36,958 nt of DNA, taken from Bradyrhizobium centrolobii (GTDB lineage: Bacteria > Pseudomonadota > Alphaproteobacteria > Rhizobiales > Xanthobacteraceae). The stretch covers positions 1 to 36,958 of the forward strand of contig NZ_LUUB01000072.1 in the NCBI RefSeq assembly GCF_001641635.1, read 5' to 3'. Positions 1 to 7,034 of the stretch are shown in pieces. The position numbers and the translations under genes were made by a program. The first letter of the stretch is position 1. Each line of letters starts with the position of its first letter. The notes under the pieces were generated by a model, which made no database searches, was not told the DNA's origin, and was given only the letters and a program-made list of their open reading frames with translations.

Positions 1-87
1 AGAGCTGGCTCCGGAAATCTGGACAGGGCGATAAGTGGAGTTTCTGCCTGACGGCGGGCAAGATTGTCCCGCGAATCAGGAGAGACG

Positions 88-399
88 ATGAGCAGACGAG
101 CCCGCCGGCACCACGCACCGGCATTCAAGGCCAAGGTAGCGTTAGCCGCAATCAAGGGCGAGATGACGCTGGCCCAGCTGGCTGAGCATTTCGACGTGCA
201 CCCGAACCAGATCACGCAGTGGAAGTCCCAGCTTCAGGAAGCGGCGGCCGAGGTATTTGGTGCTGGCGGTGGCAACAGAACGAGCGAGCCGGCGGTGGAC
301 GTGAAAACGCTGCACGCCAAGATCGGGGAGCTGACGCTGGAGAACGATTTTTTAGAAGGCGCGCTCAGCAAAGCCGGTCTGCTGAGCGCAAAGCGATGA
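88..399 (+). CDS. IS3-family transposase OrfA (HTH protein)
   Basis: This 103-residue protein begins at the ATG at 88, preceded by AGGAGAG at a good distance. An in-frame start at 64 has no comparable ribosome site. Residues of about 8-45 form the HTH_Tnp_1-type DNA-binding helix-turn-helix (FKAKVALAAIKGE, then LAQLAEHFDVHPNQITQWK), which recognises the IS ends. The C-terminal third is heptad-like and probably a leucine zipper (IGELTLENDFLEGAL). Near its end, at 348-354, is a slippery heptamer that could send ribosomes into orfB. The stop overlaps the orfB start as ATGA. Intact in length and sequence for the family. Confidence 0.9.
   Translation: MSRRARRHHAPAFKAKVALAAIKGEMTLAQLAEHFDVHPNQITQWKSQLQEAAAEVFGAGGGNRTSEPAVDVKTLHAKIGELTLENDFLEGALSKAGLLSAKR
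348..354 (+). promoter_or_regulatory. Slippery heptamer T_TTT_TTA for -1 frameshifting
   Basis: In the orfA frame the codons read GAT TTT TTA, so the run fits X_XXY_YYZ exactly. The orfB frame is open through this point in the -1 phase. A shift here would make the OrfAB fusion transposase typical of the IS3 family. Many IS3 members use A-rich heptamers; this one is of the U_UUU_UUA type known from retroviruses. A downstream stimulatory RNA structure was not established. Confidence 0.6.
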
Positions 400-1223
400 T
401 CGACCGTGAGCACGGCCTGCCGATCACGAAACAGGCGGAAGTTTTGAAGATCAGCCGTGGCAGTGTCTATTATCTACCACGTCCGGTGTCGCCCGCCGAC
501 CTCGCGATCATGCGCCGGCTCGACCGGCTGCACCTGGAGTTTCCTTTCGCCGGTTCGCGAATGTTGCGAGACCTGCTGGCTGCCGAGGGGTGCAAGATCG
601 GCCGCCGGCATGTCAAAACGCTGATGCGGCGGATGGGGATAGAGGCGCTCTACCGCCGTCCGCGCACCACCAAACCCGAACCCGGGCACAAGATCTATCC
701 GTATCTGCTGCGCGGGATCGAGATCACACGACCGAACCAGGTCTGGGCAATGGACATCACCTACATCCCGATGGCGCGCGGCTTCGTCTATCTCGCGGTG
801 GTGCTTGACTGGTTCAGCCGCAGGGTGCTGTCGTGGCGCGTCTCGATCACGATGGAAGCCGCATTCTGCGTCGAGACGCTGGAGGATGCTCTTGCTTGCC
901 ACGGCAAGCCGGAAATCTTCAACACCGACCAAGGCTCGCAGTTCACGGGCGCCGCGTTCACCGGCGTGCTCGCCAGTCAGGGCATCGCCATCAGCATGGA
1001 CGGCCGGGGCGCCTGGCGCGACAATGTGTTCGTCGAGCGGCTGTGGCGCAGTGTCAAATATGAGGAGGCCTATCTGCGCGCCTACGACACCGTGTCCGAC
1101 GCCCGCGCCTCGATCGGCCGATACCTCGACTTTTACAATGGCCGGCGCCCCCACTCGAGCCTTGACCGCGGCACCCCGGATCAAGCTTACTTCAACCCGC
1201 TGCCGTTCCGCGCGGCAGCCTAA
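396..1223 (+). CDS. IS3-family transposase OrfB (DDE integrase core)
   Basis: The frame is 275 residues long from the ATG at 396, which overlaps the orfA stop by four bases (ATGA). It is also open upstream in the -1 frame of orfA, so it can be made as a fusion. Residues 20-100 are the HTH_21-like region (FPFAGSRMLRDLLAAEG). The rve core follows. The three acidic residues are visible: Asp in MDITYIP, Asp in NTDQGSQF and Glu in VERLWRSVKYEE. The C-terminal YNGRRPHSSL motif is typical of IS3 OrfB. Nothing is missing, so the element could still be active. Confidence 0.92.
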   Translation: MIDREHGLPITKQAEVLKISRGSVYYLPRPVSPADLAIMRRLDRLHLEFPFAGSRMLRDLLAAEGCKIGRRHVKTLMRRMGIEALYRRPRTTKPEPGHKIYPYLLRGIEITRPNQVWAMDITYIPMARGFVYLAVVLDWFSRRVLSWRVSITMEAAFCVETLEDALACHGKPEIFNTDQGSQFTGAAFTGVLASQGIAISMDGRGAWRDNVFVERLWRSVKYEEAYLRAYDTVSDARASIGRYLDFYNGRRPHSSLDRGTPDQAYFNPLPFRAAA

Positions 1224-1247
1224 CTCTGGCAGAAGCTCCACTTATCG

Positions 1248-1612
1248 ACGCGGAATTGCTGTTCAGACAACCGAGACCATCTCACTCGTTGCGCGGCGAC
1301 CGGATGCGAAAGCGTCGACGTAAGCCGTTTGATGGGTGCTATCGGTTGATTTTCGCCCCGATGTCTCTTGTGGGGGTCACAAGCGGCAGTCGAGGCAAGC
1401 GCGGCCGGGCATCCGGTTTACCGCCGACAACCGACATGACAATGGCTTGAGCGCTGTTCGGCTTGGGGCCACTTCCGGACTCATGCATCGCAGCAAATTA
1501 CGTTCTATTCGATCAGCTCGTCGGCGCTGGCGAGCAGGGGTGGAGGCACCAAGACCTCAATCTCCCGCCGATCGCGATCAGCGCCTGCTTGAAAGTCGTT
1601 GAGCTGAGCGTC
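1248..1612. other. Gene-free stretch with a vestigial ABC-protein 3' end
   Basis: No convincing gene lies between the IS and the response regulator. On the minus strand, 1505-1560 reads IEVLVPPPLLASADELIE and then a stop, in one frame. This matches the usual C-terminus of TrpX-type ABC substrate-binding proteins; the intact gene at 7035 ends SVPPNLLVVADEVID. The flank at 1465-1500 resembles 5367-5400, so the same vestige exists twice. The rest shows nothing recognisable. Confidence 0.5.
1505..1565 (-). pseudogene. Remnant of TrpX-type ABC substrate-binding protein (C-terminus)
   Basis: Only the last 18 or so codons are recognisable, ending in a TAG at 1507-1505. The match to the family's C-terminal motif (VPPxLLxxADEvIE) is good. 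Upstream codons on the minus strand do not continue the family sequence. The remnant shares its 3' flank with the second vestige at 5371-5457. This is a dead gene end, not an expressed frame. Confidence 0.5.
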
Positions 1613-2305
1613 TTAGCCAGGAGCACGGAGACAGTATCCGACACCGCGAATTGTATGGATCAGCGGATAGGCCTGCTGGTCGTCCACCTTGCGACGCAGG
1701 CGTCCGACATAGACGTCAATGATATTCATCGATTGATCGAAATGAAGATCCCAGACGTTGTGCAGCAACATCGCCCGCGACACGATGCGGTCTTCGTTGC
1801 GCACCAGATATTCCAGAAGTTGGAATTCCTTGGGCCTAAGGAGAATCTCCCTGCCGCGCCGGGTGGCGGTCCGAGAGATCAGGTCGATTGCGAGATCGCC
1901 GACACGCAGGATCGTCTCCTTGGCGATGGTGTCGCTGCGCCGGCCAAGCGCTTCCAGTCGCGCCAACAGCTCGAGGAAGGAGAAAGGCTTGACCAGATAG
2001 TCGTCGCCACCGGCCCGCAAGCCACGGACCTTGTCGTCGACTTCTCCGAGCGCGCTGATGATCAGGAAGGGCGCGGCGACGCCGCTGTCGCGCAACTGGC
2101 GCATCACCGCAATGCCATCGATGTCGGGAAGCATGCGGTCGATCGTGATCACGGCATAGTCGTGTGCCGCACCGTGGCTCAGCGCTTCGTTGCCGCTGGA
2201 AGCCAAATCCACCCGGTAGCCGCTGGCCGTGAGCTGTTCCATAAGCTGACCGGCGGTTTCCAGGTCGTCCTCGACAACCAGAATGCGGCGGTGGCCACCC
2301 GTCAT
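1613..2305 (-). CDS. OmpR/PhoB-family response regulator, orphan
   Basis: A 230-residue two-domain response regulator. The receiver domain is residues 7-120: acidic pocket E12-D13-D14, phospho-acceptor Asp56 (in TIDRMLPD), Ser84 in the Thr/Ser position and Lys106 (YLVKPFS). The winged-helix DNA-binding domain covers about 130-228, with LRPKEFQLLEYLVRN and the terminal HTIRGVGYCL motif. It should bind direct-repeat promoter sites after phosphorylation. No histidine kinase is adjacent, so its partner is elsewhere or lost. The next gene upstream, on the same strand, is the glycine-rich secreted protein. Confidence 0.93.
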   Translation of the reverse strand: MTGGHRRILVVEDDLETAGQLMEQLTASGYRVDLASSGNEALSHGAAHDYAVITIDRMLPDIDGIAVMRQLRDSGVAAPFLIISALGEVDDKVRGLRAGGDDYLVKPFSFLELLARLEALGRRSDTIAKETILRVGDLAIDLISRTATRRGREILLRPKEFQLLEYLVRNEDRIVSRAMLLHNVWDLHFDQSMNIIDVYVGRLRRKVDDQQAYPLIHTIRGVGYCLRAPG

Positions 2306-2401
2306 CGTCGTTCTCCGACGATCGCCACCCGCCTATCCAGTTTCTCTTCGCCAAAGAATGCGCCAGTGGCGATCATCGCAATGATGTAGGTTCGCCAGCG
2401 T

Positions 2402-3040
2402 TTAGTAGCCGTAGTCGTAGCAGACGTTGACCCACTGCAGTCCGTATCGTGTCCACACTCTGCGCCAGCAATAGTCGTAGTTGTAGGCGGCGTAGACGAA
2501 GGGCGCGCCAAAGAAGGCGAAGCGGTGGAAGCGACGATGGAAGAAGCGGTGATGGAAGCCGGGGTGGAACGCGAAGCGTTGACCCGGCACGAATGCCGCG
2601 CGCGCCCTGAAGGGCGCCCCCGCGAAACGAGCGCCGCCGAAATGCGGGCCTATCATGCCTCCGGTGCGCGGGCCTATGCCCGTGCCGAAGAAGCGGGCGC
2701 CGCCGAAATGCGGGCCTACCATGCCTCCGGTGCGAGGGCCTAGGCCCGCGCCGCCGAAGCGGGCGCCGCCGAAGCCGCCGCCGATGCCTCGCCCGCCACC
2801 GAAGCCACCACCGCCACCGAAGCGCGCGCCGCCGAAGCCACCACCGCCGCCGATAGCATGCCCGCCACCGAAGCCGCCACCGCCGCCTCCCATAGCATGC
2901 CCGCCACCGCCGCCCATGCCACCACCGCCACCATGCCCGCCACCGCCACCACCCCCTCTCTGGGCAAGGGCCGGTGGTACAAGGGCAAGCGTGGAGGCGA
3001 GCGCACCCGCGATGAGGTAACTTACGAGCCTGTTGCTCAT
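2402..3040 (-). CDS. Glycine-rich secreted protein with tandem repeats
   Basis: The ATG at 3040 is preceded by GGAGGA at a good distance, so the longer frame to 3130 is rejected. The product has 212 residues. It begins with a signal peptide ending near PALAQ (about residues 1-26). A long low-complexity Gly/His/Phe region follows, including two 22-residue repeats of the GPRTGGMxGPHFGGARF type. The C-terminus is aromatic and Cys-containing (CWRRVWTRYGL, VNVCYDYGY). The 11.3-kb glycine-rich protein ends in a similar WRRVWT...VNVC motif, so the two are distant paralogues. The role is unknown; an envelope or extracellular structural protein is plausible. It is well conserved in composition, so probably real despite low complexity. 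Confidence 0.8.
   Translation of the reverse strand: MSNRLVSYLIAGALASTLALVPPALAQRGGGGGGGHGGGGGMGGGGGHAMGGGGGGFGGGHAIGGGGGFGGARFGGGGGFGGGRGIGGGFGGARFGGAGLGPRTGGMVGPHFGGARFFGTGIGPRTGGMIGPHFGGARFAGAPFRARAAFVPGQRFAFHPGFHHRFFHRRFHRFAFFGAPFVYAAYNYDYCWRRVWTRYGLQWVNVCYDYGY
2631..2762 (-). repeat. 66-bp tandem repeat inside the glycine-rich gene
   Basis: Two adjacent units start at 2631 and 2697, 66 bp apart, and encode 22 residues each (GGARF..GTG.GPRTGGM.GPH). They differ at only a few bases. Slipped-strand duplication in a repetitive gene explains them, and copy number may vary between strains. Confidence 0.75.
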
Positions 3041-3134
3041 CGAAGAATCCTCCGTTGTTGACGCGACAGCGAGAACGCCTGTCGCAGGAAGAACAACAAT
3101 GGGGACGCCGAAATTGTTCTGTAATTTCAAATAA

Positions 3135-3165
3135 CTAACGCGTCAGATTCTGACACCGAAGTTAG
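3135..3165. promoter_or_regulatory. Inverted repeat upstream of the glycine-rich gene
   Basis: A perfect GTCAGA-T-TCTGAC palindrome (3142-3154) is flanked by CTAAC (3135-3139) and GTTAG (3161-3165). It lies 95 bp or more upstream of the start at 3040 and downstream of the AraC gene end at 3242, both on the minus strand. It may be an operator for the glycine-rich gene or a terminator for the AraC gene. There is no T-run, so I favour a protein-binding site, without firm support. Confidence 0.35.
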
Positions 3166-3241
3166 TGTTACGATCCGACGCGACGAGCAGGTGCCCTGCC
3201 GTGGCGGCGCCGAAAGCGACGATCTGACGCGATTCGATCAG

Positions 3242-4195
3242 TCATTTTCCAAGGTGACGGCGGCGCCAACCGCCCGGGGTTTCCTTGTAAGTGCGCACGA
3301 ACGCGTGAGTGAAATGTGACAGCTCGCAGAAGCCGGCCATGAACGCTAACTCGCCAATCGTTTGCTCGCGCATCGCCGGATCGGCAAGCCATCGCGCTAC
3401 AGTTGCTATTCGCCTGTTTTGGATATGCCGGCTGATCGCGTCTCCACGTTCGGCGAAGATGTCCTGAAGCGTGCGCAGCGAGGTGCCGACCGCGTGAGCT
3501 ACGCCGCGTGGCGTCAACCCCGGCGTTCGGTGCGCTTCACCTATGTGCGAGACAGCACAAGCATAAATGCCGGCTCGCATTGCTCGTCGAGGCAAGCCGG
3601 CATCACCATAACGCCGATCGACTTCATACGCCACGAGCGAGAACAGGTGATCCATGGCCTGAGGATTTCCCGCGTCCTGTTCGGCCTCGCCCTGCCGCCA
3701 CAGGGTTTTGATGTAGCCGTTCAGAAGTTTGCCAATGTGGCTTGCGCCGCGAATGCGGGCACCGCGCGTACGCTCCGGATGGCGCATTCGTTCCCAGAGA
3801 AGGTGACGTGGAATCTTAAGTGAGATCTGAGTGACTCCGCCCTCGCAACCAAGCTCGAAAGGTCGCACCGCATCGAGGATAAAAAGGTCGCCGGGATTCA
3901 GCACGAGTTCGTCCTCCTCCTGACGATATGAGCCTCCGCCGTGCAAGTGAAGGTTCAGGAAGACAAGATCATACGGCGAGCGCGAAATTTCCCGCATAGC
4001 GCGGTAAACGCGCTGGGGCGCCGCATGTACGCGCGAGAACGAATGCCCCTCTAGTTGTTGAGCCTCGATGGTACAGCAGAATGGATCAAGCCCGACGCGC
4101 TCTGGACGCAAGTGAACGAAATGCTGAGCCAGCACGTCGCGCCAATAGGCAAATGCCTCATGTGAGGGGACGGTATCCGTCGAAAGAACCCGCAT
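3242..4195 (-). CDS. AraC-family transcriptional regulator
   Basis: The protein has 317 residues from the ATG at 4195. A TTG at 4234 with AGGGA upstream is an alternative start and would add 13 residues. The first 200 residues resemble the AraC_binding_2 (FeaR-like) effector domain, including EDELVLNPGDLFILDAVRPFEL. The last 100 residues are the two-HTH AraC domain: LTPRGVAHAVGTSLRTLQDIFAERG and the second motif IGELAFMAGFCELSHFTHAFVRTYKETP. It is divergent from the nitronate monooxygenase gene, with 93 bp between the starts, so it probably controls that gene. The inducer is unknown. Confidence 0.88.
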   Translation of the reverse strand: MRVLSTDTVPSHEAFAYWRDVLAQHFVHLRPERVGLDPFCCTIEAQQLEGHSFSRVHAAPQRVYRAMREISRSPYDLVFLNLHLHGGGSYRQEEDELVLNPGDLFILDAVRPFELGCEGGVTQISLKIPRHLLWERMRHPERTRGARIRGASHIGKLLNGYIKTLWRQGEAEQDAGNPQAMDHLFSLVAYEVDRRYGDAGLPRRAMRAGIYACAVSHIGEAHRTPGLTPRGVAHAVGTSLRTLQDIFAERGDAISRHIQNRRIATVARWLADPAMREQTIGELAFMAGFCELSHFTHAFVRTYKETPGGWRRRHLGK

Positions 4196-4288
4196 GATAG
4201 GTGGACCAGACGAGAGATTTGCGCGCTCAACCAAGCGATCCCTGAGGAAGTCGGGTACGGCTGGAGAAATTTCAAGGAGTGCACGAAA

Positions 4289-5293
4289 ATGTGGAACACT
4301 GAGATTACGCGACAGCTCGGAATCAAGCTCCCGTTTGTCGGAGCCGGCATGGCGATCGTCGGCAGTCCCGAGCTCGCGGCGGCGGTGTCGAATGCAGGCG
4401 GCGTCGGCCTCTTTTGCCTCGGGCCCGGCGCGCCGGAGATGCTCGCCGACCGGATTGACAGCATTCGCCGCCTGAGCTCAGCACCTTTTGGTGTAGACTT
4501 CATCGTCGAAGAGACCGGCTTTGGTCCCGCAACGACAGAAGCCCATGTCGAGGTCGCCATAGCTAAGCGCGTCCCGCTCGCGGTCTTCTTCTGGAATCCA
4601 CCAGAGCAGCGCTGGATTACCAAGCTGAAACGCGCTGGCATCAAAGTATGGGGAACGGCTTACTCGGTGGAGAGCGCGCGGCAACTGAAGGCGCTCGGCG
4701 CAGATGCAGTTATTGTTCAGTCGCAAGAAGCAGGCGGGCACGTGAAGTCCGCTCTCGGCGCGATATCGCTTGTACCTGCGGTGGTGGATGCGCTGGGTCG
4801 AACGCCGGTTATCGCGGCGGGTGGAATCGCAGATGGCCGGACAGCTGCGGCCGCGTTTATGCTCGGTGCCCAGGCCGTCTGCGTCGGCACGCGGCTCGTT
4901 GCGAGCGTCGAGAGCCTAGCGAGCACCGAGTACAAAGAACGCCTCGTGCGCGCACACGGAGACGACACAGCCGTGACGACGATCTTTGGTCCTGAATGGC
5001 CAGACGCGCCGATGCGGGTTCTAAAAAATCGTGCTGTCGCTCGCTCCGAGGAAGGAAACATGCCCCCGAAGCACCCGATCGGCGAGACGGTCGTCTTCGG
5101 ACGATCTTACGAAATGCCGGCCAACAGTGCCGTGCTGCCGACCACGCAAACGCGAGGCGATCACGAAGAGATGTGCCTCGCTGCAGGCGCCGGTGTAGCA
5201 GCCGTCCGCTCGATCAAGCCTGCGAAGCAGATCGTGCAGGACTTGATGATAGACGCCTGGGCGCTCATCGGAGGAAACAATGTCGCTCAATAG
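4289..5293 (+). CDS. Nitronate monooxygenase family flavoprotein
   Basis: A 334-residue TIM-barrel FMN protein of the NMO / 2-nitropropane dioxygenase family. AAGGAG lies nine bases before the ATG. Visible features: N-terminal PFVGAGMAIVGSPELAAAVS; the catalytic-type His151 in QSQEAGGH; phosphate-binding AAGGIADGR (177-184); and GAQAVCVGTR (193-202). Family members oxidise alkyl nitronates to carbonyl compounds and nitrite, or are enoyl reductase relatives, so the exact substrate is uncertain. It is divergent from an AraC regulator, which suggests substrate induction. The next gene encodes an outer-membrane protein that may help the substrate enter. Base composition looks less GC-rich than in the right half of the window. 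Confidence 0.87.
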   Translation: MWNTEITRQLGIKLPFVGAGMAIVGSPELAAAVSNAGGVGLFCLGPGAPEMLADRIDSIRRLSSAPFGVDFIVEETGFGPATTEAHVEVAIAKRVPLAVFFWNPPEQRWITKLKRAGIKVWGTAYSVESARQLKALGADAVIVQSQEAGGHVKSALGAISLVPAVVDALGRTPVIAAGGIADGRTAAAAFMLGAQAVCVGTRLVASVESLASTEYKERLVRAHGDDTAVTTIFGPEWPDAPMRVLKNRAVARSEEGNMPPKHPIGETVVFGRSYEMPANSAVLPTTQTRGDHEEMCLAAGAGVAAVRSIKPAKQIVQDLMIDAWALIGGNNVAQ

Positions 5294-5704
5294 ATGAGAC
5301 ACGCCACTCAAATCGCTGGGGATGTTTATACCGATGAAAACATCCGCCATCGATCAGCGTCGGCTGAGGGGTCACCTCGGGACTCATGCACCGCAGCAAA
5401 GGTGCGCGCTTATCGATCACCTTATCATCAAGCCCGAGTAACGTTGGAGGCATCGTAATGCTCAAACCGCTTTGCCGTTCTGAGATCCAGGGGCAAATCT
5501 GGTTCGCTCTTCGAGCCTCCGAATGGTTGAGATCAAGATACGACTGGTAACGGTCATTGCAGCGCCTTCACCTCTTCAGCTTTTTATACGTACTGTTGCA
5601 AGGCAATCACAGCATTCGTCTCCATCAGGAGTACCCTCTCCGATGCAATTTACGGAAGGAGATCCAGACCGGCCTCGGCCGTGCGAACAATGAGGAGGGA
5701 GGAG
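5294..5704. other. Intergenic stretch with a second ABC-protein vestige
   Basis: No intact gene is seen. On the minus strand, 5409-5457 encodes SITMPPTLLGLDDKVIDK, a relic of a TrpX-type C-terminus that has lost its stop. The flank 5367-5400 resembles 1465-1500. The leader of the outer-membrane gene follows, with strong purine-rich ribosome sites near 5692-5703. The remainder, about 5460-5650, is unexplained; a promoter is likely but I cannot pinpoint one. Confidence 0.45.
5371..5457 (-). pseudogene. Second remnant of TrpX-type ABC substrate-binding gene
   Basis: The codons for MPPTLLGLDDKVID are recognisable, then AAG where the intact gene has its stop. The shared flank (GGACTCATGCA, then CGCAGCAAA) is found at both 1465-1500 and here. 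The two vestiges descend from one duplicated or dispersed segment, and both are decayed. Confidence 0.5.
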
Positions 5705-6754
5705 ATGTGGGCGAAATCCTGGTGGAGTGTCTTGTCAACTGGAGTCGCCGCGCTGCTCGGCAGCATCATTGGAGGCAATACACCCGCAATCGCGGCCTCC
5801 GACAACAACCCAAGAACATACGCGGGAGATTACCAGGGCGGGTCGCTTCCGATCGGGACCTTCATTGCGTTCCAATACGCAAGCTTTGCGCATGCCGATG
5901 CCTTTGTCGATCCCACCGGACGCGCGCTGCCTGACTCGCACGCCAATACTTGGGTAGAGTTTACGCGCCTGACGTATTTTGCAGAGGTCGCGGATCATCC
6001 CTTCGTGATCGAAGCAGACCTGCCATTTGCGACATTGACGGATGTGAATATCCCGGGCACGAACAACCGGGTTGCCGGGGGACTCGTCGACCCGGTGTTT
6101 CACATGACCTATTTCTTCATCTCCGACGCCAAGGTCCAGCGCTGGTTCGGGGTCTCGAATTTTCTCTGGCTGCCGCTCGGGCGCAGCTTCGACGACAGAA
6201 GTGCGGTGAATGTCTCGACACCGGGGCAGCTCACCGACACCCCTCAGTTCGGCTACACCGAGGGACTTGGAAAGATTTCGCCAAGCCTTAATGGGCTGTT
6301 TTTCGATCTGATCGCCAATGCATCGTTCCACGGCAACGGCAGCAGTCCTCTCGAGGTGGTCAATCCGCCTGGCGCCCCGTTCCCCGGAGTCCTGCGATAC
6401 GATGCGTTGACGCAGCGGCCGTCGTACGACGTCAAGGCATTCCTGCGTTATAATCCGAGCACGTTCCTATTTGCCGCCTTTGGCATAGAGAAGTCTTGGG
6501 GCGGCGAGCAGATAGGCACAAACGGCAGATTTGTCGTCGCCGGACTGCCGGTCGCGATACCTCAGCCCGATATGTCGCTCGGTCGAGATGACTTCTTGAG
6601 GGGCCATTTCCAATTTCAAATCCCGCTCGCTCAGGATTTTACCATAGCCGGTGACGTGTTTCACGATTTCCAGGCGACCGGCGGGTTCAGGGAGAACATC
6701 GGGGTCGAAGTTCGCCTGGCCAAATTCTTCTTTCCGCCATCGCGCGCGAATTAA
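5705..6754 (+). CDS. Outer-membrane protein, phenol-MetA-degradation-like (PF13557 type)
   Basis: The chosen ATG at 5705 has GAGGAGGGAGGAG just upstream; the earlier ATG at 5681 lacks such a site. The 349-residue product has a signal peptide (MWAKSWWSVLS... to PAIAAS). Alternating aromatic and polar strands then suggest a beta-barrel, for example VWPLGRS-like turns, FFDLIANASF and FQFQIPLAQDFTIAGDVFHDF. It ends in a strand (VEVRLAKFFF) before a short tail. The overall pattern fits the MetA-pathway outer-membrane family, often encoded with aromatic-degradation genes and thought to aid uptake of hydrophobic substrates. The family call is by resemblance only. It follows the nitronate monooxygenase after about 400 bp, so it may be co-regulated but is probably not in the same transcript. 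Confidence 0.68.
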   Translation: MWAKSWWSVLSTGVAALLGSIIGGNTPAIAASDNNPRTYAGDYQGGSLPIGTFIAFQYASFAHADAFVDPTGRALPDSHANTWVEFTRLTYFAEVADHPFVIEADLPFATLTDVNIPGTNNRVAGGLVDPVFHMTYFFISDAKVQRWFGVSNFLWLPLGRSFDDRSAVNVSTPGQLTDTPQFGYTEGLGKISPSLNGLFFDLIANASFHGNGSSPLEVVNPPGAPFPGVLRYDALTQRPSYDVKAFLRYNPSTFLFAAFGIEKSWGGEQIGTNGRFVVAGLPVAIPQPDMSLGRDDFLRGHFQFQIPLAQDFTIAGDVFHDFQATGGFRENIGVEVRLAKFFFPPSRAN

Positions 6755-7034
6755 GGCCCCTCTGACTGGATCGATGGAGTCGGCCGCCACCAGTCGCCGA
6801 TTGACTTCGGTTGGCTCTGACAAGGCTGGATTTGTCGTCGAACGATACGGCTACACTGCCAGAGGGTCTCGTGCAAAAGCCGACACGCTGGTTCGACTGC
6901 TTTGGGTCCAAAATGCGAATAACTCAATGTGAGCAACTTTAGTCCGCTATACCCCCTTGTCCGGACCTCGACGAGGCGTGGGGACACTTCGCGGATGGGC
7001 CAGAAGGCGACATTTGCAAGCAAGAGCCTGCGCC
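6755..7034. other. Intergenic region between convergent genes, no gene seen
   Basis: It lies between the outer-membrane gene (plus) and the ABC-binding-protein gene (minus). Short open frames exist in several phases but have no ribosome sites or family resemblance. Its composition and drift suggest decayed sequence. No clear hairpin terminator was found. Confidence 0.4.

Larger units (their letters stand above)
29..1247 (+). mobile_element. IS3-family insertion sequence
   Basis: The element has two overlapping transposase frames bounded by an inverted repeat. The left arm is 29-48 and the right arm is 1228-1247; they match at 19 of 20 positions as reverse complements. The arms hold the core GATAAGTGGAG. 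orfA carries a helix-turn-helix and orfB a DDE integrase core, as in the IS3 family. The true tips could lie slightly outside these arms, because the sequence beyond them is not complementary and I see no clear target duplication. The IS lies beside a decayed ABC-transporter gene end (1465-1560), so it sits in an eroded stretch. Confidence 0.85.

Noticed and set aside
2655..3020. Proline-rich plus-strand frame of 121 codons
   Set aside because: It is the complement of the glycine-rich gene; the proline runs arise from GGN codons read in reverse. It has no start signal.
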